This document shows, piece by piece, positions 1-4,325 of a stretch of 5,842 bases of DNA. This DNA is from Gammaproteobacteria bacterium (GTDB taxonomy: Bacteria > Pseudomonadota > Gammaproteobacteria > Pseudomonadales > Pseudomonadaceae). The DNA lies in the NCBI GenBank assembly GCA_012735335.1, contig JAAYHO010000129.1, positions 1-5,842 on the forward strand, read 5' to 3'. Every line of letters starts with the position of its first letter. Positions within the stretch are counted from its first letter, which is position 1. The notes beneath the pieces were generated by a model. That model worked only from the letters and a program-made list of their open reading frames with translations, did no database searches and was not told the origin of the DNA. The translations under genes were made by a program, and so were the position numbers.

Positions 1-1
1 C

Positions 2-166
2 CCCATAATCGCGCTGCTGCAGCATATTGCCGGGGTCTTCACCCTGCTGCCCGGGGATGTGGTGCTCACCGGCACCCCGGCGGGGGTCGGAGTGCTGCAG
101 CCGGGGGATGAGCTGCAACTGAGCCTGCCCGGCCTGCTGCAACAGACTACCCGGGTGGCCGACTGA
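2..166 (+). CDS. Fumarylacetoacetate hydrolase (FAH) family protein, C-terminal fragment
   Basis: Only the last 54 codons are in the window; the gene begins upstream of base 1 and stops at TGA 164-166. The readable part contains LLPGDVVLTGTPAGVG followed by LQPGDELQLSLPG, the C-terminal signature of the FAH fold, in which the GTP.GVG loop lies near the divalent metal and active site. Family members (fumarylpyruvate hydrolase, 2-hydroxyhepta-2,4-diene-dioate isomerase, acylpyruvase/oxaloacetate tautomerase) act in the cytoplasm on 2,4-diketo acids or their enol forms, breaking a C-C bond, isomerising or decarboxylating. The metal ligands lie upstream and cannot be seen, so the substrate cannot be assigned. 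The next gene begins about 70 bases downstream in the same direction; a promoter-like sequence between them suggests it need not depend on read-through. Confidence 0.9.
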   Translation, partial: PIIALLQHIAGVFTLLPGDVVLTGTPAGVGVLQPGDELQLSLPGLLQQTTRVAD

Positions 167-175
167 GGCACCCGG

Positions 176-203
176 GAACTTTTCCTCACAGCCCCGGCTC
201 CAA
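176..203 (+). promoter_or_regulatory. Candidate AlgU/RpoE (sigma-E type) promoter
   Basis: GGAACTTTTCC (175-185) contains a perfect GAACTT -35 element at 176-181 with the GG and TT flanks typical of extracytoplasmic sigma-E promoters. A TCCAA at 199-203 fits the TCNNA -10 pattern after a 17-base spacer. Transcription would start near 209-210, about 25 bases before the YjiK-type gene. The match is seen directly; use by AlgU is inferred. The -10 is looser than the TCTGA optimum. Confidence 0.45.
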
Positions 204-227
204 ACGAACCCGCAACACCCTGATTCC

Positions 228-232
228 GGGAG
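228..232 (+). promoter_or_regulatory. Shine-Dalgarno site that favours a TTG start at 238
   Basis: GGGAG at 228-232 lies five bases before TTG 238 and reaches into the alternative GTG codon at 232. A GTG start at 232 would have this site directly against it and no other purine-rich site upstream. The TTG start is therefore preferred and gives an N-terminus beginning MKRIVLLV. Confidence 0.5.
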
Positions 233-237
233 TGCCT

Positions 238-1128
238 TTGAAACGAATTGTGCTGTTGGTCGCCGCCCTGCTGCTGATGGGTGGCGTCACCCTGCATTAT
301 CAGCAATGGGATGTATTTCTCTGGCAACATTGGAAGCTCAACCGCCAGGCCATGCCCGAGTCGGCACTGCATCTGGGCCGCTACCGGGTGGATATCGAGG
401 CAGTGGCGCTGCAGGGGGTGGAAGACGATCTGTCCGCGCTGACCTTCAACGCCGAACGCAACTCCCTGTTCGCCCTGCTCAATGGCCGTGCCGAGCTGCT
501 GGAAATCAGCCTCGACGGTGAGGTGCTGCGGCGGGTGCGGATCGAGGGAGTCACCGATATGGAAGGCCTGTCACATGTTGGCGGCAACCGCTATGTGATT
601 GCCGAGGAGCGCGACCAGCGGCTGCGTATCATCGAGCTGCCAGACGGTGCGGACAGCCTGGATGTGTCCGAGGCCCCTCGCTTGACCCTGGCCATTGACG
701 AGCCCGGCAACAAGGCCTTCGAGGGACTGTCGTGGGATGCCCGGCATCAACACTTGCTGCTGGTACGCGAGCGCGACCCACTGCGGGTGCTGATAGTGGA
801 CGGTTTCATCAACGCTGACAGTCCGATCCACATCGATATCTACGCCAAGCACATGTTCCAGCAGCGGCACCTGTTTGTCTCGGATCTGTCCTCGGTGGTG
901 GCCGACGAACACAGTGGCCACCTGTTGCTGCTCAGTGACGAGTCGCGCATGGTGGTGGAGTATGACCGCCAAGGCAAGGCCCTGAGCCTGCTTGGGCTGC
1001 GCCGGGGGTTTCACGGCCTGACACGGACGGTGCCCCAGGCCGAGGGACTGGCGATCGACGCCCAGCGGCGCATCTATGTGGTCAGCGAACCCAACCTGTT
1101 CTACCGCTTCGTACCGCTGGACGACTGA
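238..1128 (+). CDS. SdiA-regulated (YjiK-type) membrane-anchored beta-propeller protein
   Basis: This 296-residue protein (298 if GTG 232 is used) starts with K-R and a hydrophobic run at about residues 4-18, read as an uncleaved signal anchor that places the rest in the periplasm. The remainder matches the SdiA-regulated/YjiK family: DLSALTFN near residue 64, DMEGLSHVGGNRYVIAEERD near 107, FEGLSWD near 161, DLSSVVAD near 216 and AEGLAID near 268. These motifs recur about every 43-55 residues, as expected of propeller blades. The family is named from E. coli yjiK and SdiA regulation; its biochemical role is not settled and I see no catalytic motif to assign. Length is normal for the family and the frame is intact. 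It ends six bases from the opposing DUF523 gene. The sigma-E-like promoter upstream would fit a cell-envelope role, but that is inference. Confidence 0.85.
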   Translation: MKRIVLLVAALLLMGGVTLHYQQWDVFLWQHWKLNRQAMPESALHLGRYRVDIEAVALQGVEDDLSALTFNAERNSLFALLNGRAELLEISLDGEVLRRVRIEGVTDMEGLSHVGGNRYVIAEERDQRLRIIELPDGADSLDVSEAPRLTLAIDEPGNKAFEGLSWDARHQHLLLVRERDPLRVLIVDGFINADSPIHIDIYAKHMFQQRHLFVSDLSSVVADEHSGHLLLLSDESRMVVEYDRQGKALSLLGLRRGFHGLTRTVPQAEGLAIDAQRRIYVVSEPNLFYRFVPLDD

Positions 1129-1138
1129 GCCCGCTCAG
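1125..1138. other. Short palindrome joining two convergent stop codons
   Basis: CTGAGC-CC-GCTCAG is a perfect six-base inverted repeat around a CC centre. It contains the TGA of the YjiK-type gene (1126-1128) and the TGA of the opposing DUF523 gene (complement of 1135-1137). As RNA it could form a five-pair stem with a four-base loop on either strand. It is short and lacks a following T run, so it is at best a weak bidirectional terminator. Confidence 0.3.
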
Positions 1139-1620
1139 GCCTCGCCGCGCAGCTGCTGCTCCAGCTGCGCCAACTCGGTCTCGTTGAATACCCGCACACC
1201 GGCACGACGCAGGGCCGCTGCGGTTACCCCTTCGCCGCTGACCCGGGTGCCGCTGAAACTGCCATCGTAGGTTTCCCGGTTACCGCATGAGGGGCTGCGC
1301 GCCTTGAGCACTGCGTAGCGGATACCGTGCCGACGCACCAGCTGCAGCGCCTGATCCGCGCCCGCGACAAAGGCCGCAGTGACATCCAGCCCGTGGATAT
1401 CCCGTACCGCCAGCTGCCCATCCAGTACCGCCGCACCCTGCCCGCCGGGAATTTCCGCCGGGGGCCGGGGCGTGGGCAGACCACCGCTGACTTCCGGACA
1501 CAGCGCGATCACCCGGCCCTGCGCCTGCCATTGCTGCAGCAGGGCGTGGTCCCCGGCGGCGTTGCCGTCATAGCGTACCGGCTGGCCCAGCAGGCAGGCA
1601 CTGACCAGTATCTTCTGCAT
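1135..1620 (-). CDS. DUF523 family protein (TudS-type [4Fe-4S] desulfidase candidate)
   Basis: This 161-residue cytoplasmic protein has the full DUF523 signature: SACLLG with Cys9, LCPEVSGGLPTPRPPAEI with Cys41 and Glu43, KARSPSCG with Cys112, and GEGVTAAALRRAGVRVFNE near residues 129-147. Stand-alone DUF523 proteins include TudS, a thiouracil desulfidase whose [4Fe-4S] cluster is held by three conserved cysteines and which acts on thiolated uracil compounds such as 4-thio-UMP; the three cysteines here match that pattern. It lacks the DUF1722 extension found in longer relatives, and its length is typical. ATG 1620 is supported by a strong GGGAGGG ribosome site at 1625-1631, four to five bases upstream. 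It lies 14 bases after the oxygenase gene in the same direction and is probably cotranscribed with it. Family assignment is firm; the substrate is inferred. Confidence 0.92.
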   Translation of the reverse strand: MQKILVSACLLGQPVRYDGNAAGDHALLQQWQAQGRVIALCPEVSGGLPTPRPPAEIPGGQGAAVLDGQLAVRDIHGLDVTAAFVAGADQALQLVRRHGIRYAVLKARSPSCGNRETYDGSFSGTRVSGEGVTAAALRRAGVRVFNETELAQLEQQLRGEA

Positions 1621-1634
1621 GTCACCCTCCCGAC

Positions 1635-2273
1635 TCAGCGCAACAGCGGGTTATCCGGGCGGCGGCGGAACCAGCCAACCAGGCTGGCCCGGTCCCGCCG
1701 GGCCGGCAGCACCTCGTGCACTATGCTGTCGCTCATGAATACCGCCAGAGTACCTGCCCGTGGCTCCACATCAAGCGCCCCCTGCGGCAGATGCAGACGC
1801 AGCTCGCCACCGTCCCCCGGCTGCCACTGGCTGTTCAGGTAGAGCACCACGGAGACGGTGCGCAGGGGGTTGTCCTTGAACCTGTCCAGATGTTTGCGAT
1901 AACCGGCGCCCGGCGGGTACAGCGCATAATGGGTTTCATAGCTGTCCAGCCCCAGCAGCAGGCTGCGGTTGAGGGTCTGGCGCAACGCGGCCATGGCGTC
2001 ACGGTAGGCATCATGGGCCGCACTGGGCTGGCAATCATCCAGCCAGCGGATATGATCGCCACGCACCTCCGCGCGTACCTGGCGCTCCCCCGCCCGGCCG
2101 ATGGCCGCCGGGCGCAGAGAGTCACTGTCCCACAGGGAGTGACAACAGCGCTCCAGCTCACTGAGCACTGCTGCAGGCAGCCCGCTGTCACTCACTGACC
2201 AGCCCTGCTCGACCAGGCGGTCAGCAACAGGCACCAGATGATCTACCGCAGCGGCAGGGAACTCGGGCATCAT
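1635..2273 (-). CDS. Prolyl-hydroxylase-like 2-oxoglutarate/Fe(II) dioxygenase
   Basis: The 212-residue product is a double-stranded beta-helix dioxygenase that uses Fe(II), O2 and 2-oxoglutarate. Iron ligands are His128 and Asp130 (YRKHLD) and His186 (SIVHEVLP); Arg195, nine residues after His186, is the expected 2-oxoglutarate-binding residue. The resemblance to human PHD2/EGLN1 is close: RGDHIRW at 71-77 matches its RGDKITW, Tyr119 and Tyr145 match Tyr303 and Tyr329, and GWF after the arginine matches its VWYF strand. Pseudomonas has such an enzyme, PPHD, known to hydroxylate a proline in the switch I loop of EF-Tu, so this may be its counterpart (inference). The reading frame stays open up to 2660, but homology begins just after the Met pair at 2273/2270 and the extension would run antisense through the DUF2059 gene. 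The ribosome site ahead of ATG 2273 is weak (GAG about eight bases away). First gene of a pair with DUF523. Confidence 0.9.
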   Translation of the reverse strand: MMPEFPAAAVDHLVPVADRLVEQGWSVSDSGLPAAVLSELERCCHSLWDSDSLRPAAIGRAGERQVRAEVRGDHIRWLDDCQPSAAHDAYRDAMAALRQTLNRSLLLGLDSYETHYALYPPGAGYRKHLDRFKDNPLRTVSVVLYLNSQWQPGDGGELRLHLPQGALDVEPRAGTLAVFMSDSIVHEVLPARRDRASLVGWFRRRPDNPLLR

Positions 2274-2301
2274 ATCTGTACTCAAAACGGGACCACAGCG
2301 G

Positions 2302-2330
2302 CACCTGACCGGCAGAGATACCGGCAGGTG
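2302..2330. repeat. Overlapping inverted and direct repeat in the divergent promoter region (hairpin-forming)
   Basis: CACCTG (2302-2307) and CCGG (2309-2312) pair with CCGG (2321-2324) and CAGGTG (2325-2330), giving ten base pairs with one bulged A at 2308 and an eight-base loop. The same stretch contains a direct repeat of ACCGGCAG at 2308-2315 and 2320-2327, twelve bases apart. It begins 29 bases upstream of the oxygenase start and could lie in that gene's leader RNA, or be an operator. There is no T run after it on either strand, so an intrinsic terminator is unlikely. Confidence 0.5.
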
Positions 2331-2337
2331 GACAAGA

Positions 2338-2351
2338 CCCATGAACATGGG
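2338..2351. promoter_or_regulatory. Operator-like palindrome between divergent genes
   Basis: CCCATG-AA-CATGGG is a perfect six-base inverted repeat with a two-base centre, placed about midway between the oxygenase start (2273) and the DUF2059 start (2421). Its size and symmetry suit a dimeric regulator. I do not recognise it as the site of a known regulator, and I could not identify convincing sigma-70 promoter elements around it. Confidence 0.3.
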
Positions 2352-2420
2352 CGCCGCCCAGTGTAAACGATAGACAAAACCCACCGAAACATTTTCTGCT
2401 CCGATCATCTGCGAGGCTTC

Positions 2421-3164
2421 ATGCACACCACTGCTCTGCGTAACCTTGTCGGCCTGCTGGCGCTGTTCATGCTGCTCTGCGCCCCGGCCCACGGCGATAC
2501 CGCCAGGCTCTATCAGGCCAGCGGCATGGCGCAACATCAGCAGCACTTCCAGGCCGCCCTGGCCAGCGCCCAGCAGCGTTATGCCCAGCAGTTGCCCGTG
2601 GCCCTGCGCGACACACTGATGCGCAACAGCAGCCAGCGTTTCGAACTGAACGGCATGCATGACCGCGCCCAGGCCCGTCTGGCGCTGGAACTGGATGATC
2701 AGCAGATGCAGCAGGCGCTGGCATTCTTCAACAGCCCGCTGGGGCAGAAAATAGTAACGGCGGAAACCCGCGCCAGCTCACCAGCTTCGGTGGCGAGCAT
2801 GCAGCAGGGCGTGCCGGTGATGGAACTGAGCGAGGCACGACGGGCGCTGATCGAGCGTCTGGCCAATCACTTGCCCGCCCTGGAAATGGGGGTGGAGGTA
2901 TCCACTGCCCTGACCGGCCTGGCCGCACAGAGCGCCAACGACCTGCTCGGCGGGCTGATGACCCTTCCGCAGCAGGCTGGCAGCGGCGGACGTGAACGTC
3001 TGCGCCAGCAGATGCGGCCCAACCTGCCCAACACCCTGGCCTACGTCTACCGCGAGCTGGAGGATGCCGAGCTGACCCGCTACGCCGACTGGGCGGAATC
3101 GGCCAGCGGCAAGGCCTTCCATCGTGCCAGCGAGCGGGCGCTGCAGGATGCGCTGAATCCCTGA
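2421..3164 (+). CDS. Secreted DUF2059 domain protein
   Basis: This 247-residue protein has a Sec signal peptide: Arg7, a hydrophobic core at about 9-20, and a probable cleavage after A-H-G (residues 23-25), so it is predicted to be periplasmic. The mature part is helix-rich and glutamine-rich. LAFFNSPLGQKIV at about 100-112 is the DUF2059 hallmark, and a diverged copy, YADWAESASGKAFHRA, lies near 221-236 after YRELEDAEL. No catalytic residues are evident and the family's function is unknown to me beyond domain level. ATG 2421 is supported by GAGG at 2413-2416, four bases upstream. It is transcribed away from the oxygenase gene and converges on the alpha/beta hydrolase gene. Cys20 lies in the signal peptide but has Leu at -1, so it is not a lipobox. 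Confidence 0.85.
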   Translation: MHTTALRNLVGLLALFMLLCAPAHGDTARLYQASGMAQHQQHFQAALASAQQRYAQQLPVALRDTLMRNSSQRFELNGMHDRAQARLALELDDQQMQQALAFFNSPLGQKIVTAETRASSPASVASMQQGVPVMELSEARRALIERLANHLPALEMGVEVSTALTGLAAQSANDLLGGLMTLPQQAGSGGRERLRQQMRPNLPNTLAYVYRELEDAELTRYADWAESASGKAFHRASERALQDALNP

Positions 3165-3167
3165 CCA

Positions 3168-3185
3168 GCGGCGCTGAAACGCCGC
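3168..3185. terminator. GC hairpin in convergent gap, possible bidirectional terminator
   Basis: GCGGCG (3168-3173), loop CTGAAA, then CGCCGC (3180-3185) forms six perfect G-C pairs in the 30-base gap between the two convergent stop codons (3164 and 3195). Position and symmetry suit a shared transcription end. The sequence after it on the plus strand (CAGAATCTC) and on the minus strand has no T run, so it is not a classical intrinsic terminator. Confidence 0.4.
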
Positions 3186-3194
3186 CAGAATCTC

Positions 3195-4127
3195 TCAGTA
3201 ACCCAGCCGCTCCCCCAGCCAGTCCAGATAGCGCTGGCGGAACACCGGGGTCTCGTTGGCCAGATGATGCCGCGCCTCGGGCAGATAGAACAGATCGGGG
3301 CTGTCGAACTTTTCCTGCAGTACCTTGATATTGTGCTGCCAGTCCACGGTGCCGTCGGCCTGCCCCTGCACCACCAGCGGACGGTGGGCGGCGGGCACCG
3401 CAGCTTCGATATGCGGAATCCATTTATCCAGCGCCTGCACCCAGGCCACCGGCAGTACCTGGGGCTGCAGCGGGTCATGCTGGCGGATGAAGTCGAGAAA
3501 GTCCTGATCGGTGGAGTTGTCGGTAAAGCGCCGATTCAACTGCTGGATGAAGCCGCCCAGCAACTTGAGACTGAACTGGGAGACGCCCCACTGTTTGGGA
3601 CGAACCAGCGGCGCCATGAGGATGGTCTCGCCCTGCTGCTCCGGCACCTCGCCGTGCAGCAGACGGTCGATCAGGATGGCACCGCCGGTACTCTGGCCGA
3701 GAAAATGCCAGGGTGCGGGTAATTGCCACAGCCGGGCCTGCTCGATGATGCCGTCGAGCACCTGCTGGTAGCGCAGAAAGCAGTCGATGCTGGCCCGCTC
3801 GCCGCTGGACAGGCCATGCCCGGGCAGATCAAAGGCCATGACCGCCAGCCGCTGCTCCAGCGCCCAGCGGATCAGGTGCCGGTACAGACCCATGTGGTCA
3901 TAGTAACCATGCAGAATGATCAGCGTGCCCCGGGGCGTCGTGGGACGCCAGACCTGCACTGCCAGAGTGAAATCCTCAACCTGAATATGTCCCAGGTGCT
4001 GTTGTACTTCGGTGCTGAAATCGATGCCGTAATAGGCTGCATACTGTTGCGCCTGGGCATCGAAGGGACGCCCCACTTCCAGATACGGCAATTGCGCGGC
4101 AAGCCTGTCAAAAAACGTCTGATCCAT
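3195..4127 (-). CDS. Alpha/beta hydrolase, lysophospholipase/monoacylglycerol lipase type
   Basis: The 310-residue product has the Hydrolase_4 (serine aminopeptidase S33-like, COG2267) pattern. LHGYYDHMGLY near residue 72 supplies the oxyanion-hole HG, DLPGHGLSSGER lies at about 100-111, and the nucleophile elbow GQSTG has Ser146. The likely acid is Asp258 (VVQGQADGTVD) and the likely base His287 (EARHHLANE). The region between about 170 and 240 would form the lid. Such enzymes hydrolyse esters of glycerol or phospholipids; the substrate here is unknown. No signal peptide is visible, so it is probably cytoplasmic. The frame extends to an ATG at 4214, but ATG 4127 has a good ribosome site and its N-terminus, MDQTFFDRLA, looks natural. 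It is divergent from glcB and convergent with the DUF2059 gene. Confidence 0.88.
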   Translation of the reverse strand: MDQTFFDRLAAQLPYLEVGRPFDAQAQQYAAYYGIDFSTEVQQHLGHIQVEDFTLAVQVWRPTTPRGTLIILHGYYDHMGLYRHLIRWALEQRLAVMAFDLPGHGLSSGERASIDCFLRYQQVLDGIIEQARLWQLPAPWHFLGQSTGGAILIDRLLHGEVPEQQGETILMAPLVRPKQWGVSQFSLKLLGGFIQQLNRRFTDNSTDQDFLDFIRQHDPLQPQVLPVAWVQALDKWIPHIEAAVPAAHRPLVVQGQADGTVDWQHNIKVLQEKFDSPDLFYLPEARHHLANETPVFRQRYLDWLGERLGY

Positions 4128-4133
4128 CGGGGA

Positions 4134-4140
4134 TCCTTTT
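4134..4140 (-). promoter_or_regulatory. Ribosome binding site fixing the hydrolase start
   Basis: On the minus strand AAAAGGA lies six bases before ATG 4127. This supports the 310-residue form over a 29-residue longer frame beginning at 4214, whose extra N-terminus (arginine- and serine-rich) does not look like part of the family fold. Confidence 0.65.
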
Positions 4141-4285
4141 GCACTGCATGGGCTCAGGAACGATCTGTGCCTGAACGGGTAAAAATCCGCTGCGCTGCCT
4201 CGTTTACGGAACATTTCAATGCTTCGTACATGCTTTGCGCGGAATCATCGTGTAACATGCTGCGTCTCTAAATGCCACGTCCTTA

Positions 4286-4299
4286 TGCGCCCAGGCGCA
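4286..4299. promoter_or_regulatory. Inverted repeat in the glcB leader
   Basis: TGCGCC-CA-GGCGCA is a perfect six-base palindrome with a two-base centre, ending 15 bases before the glcB ribosome site. As RNA it could form a five-pair stem with a CCAG loop followed by AATTTCT. It could be an operator for a dimeric regulator of malate synthase or a leader hairpin affecting translation; the sequence alone does not decide. Confidence 0.35.
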
Positions 4300-4314
4300 A
4301 TTTCTCCGTAGAGT

Positions 4315-4320
4315 GAGGGG
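4315..4320 (+). promoter_or_regulatory. Strong ribosome binding site of glcB
   Basis: GAGGGG at 4315-4320 is five bases before ATG 4326, an optimal spacing, and fixes the start of malate synthase G. Confidence 0.75.
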
Positions 4321-4325
4321 TTTTC

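Noticed and set aside
2463..2483. Possible lipoprotein signal at Cys20 of the DUF2059 protein
   Set aside because: The residue before the cysteine is Leu, not Gly, Ala or Ser, and an A-H-G signal peptidase I site follows within five residues.
2274..2660. N-terminal extension of the oxygenase frame by 129 codons
   Set aside because: The extension runs antisense through the start of the DUF2059 gene, shows no family similarity, and the homology to prolyl hydroxylases begins after the Met pair at 2273/2270.
3306..3316. Second copy of GAACTTTTCCT, identical to the sigma-E-like -35 region at 176-186
   Set aside because: It lies inside the hydrolase coding sequence and no TCNNA element occurs 16-17 bases downstream, so it is probably a chance match.
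3264..3722. Plus-strand frame of 152 codons opposite the hydrolase
   Set aside because: It is entirely antisense to a well-supported gene, with no ribosome site or recognisable domain.
4128..4214. N-terminal extension of the alpha/beta hydrolase by 29 codons
   Set aside because: ATG 4127 has a well-placed AAAAGGA ribosome site and the added residues do not look like a signal peptide or part of the hydrolase fold.
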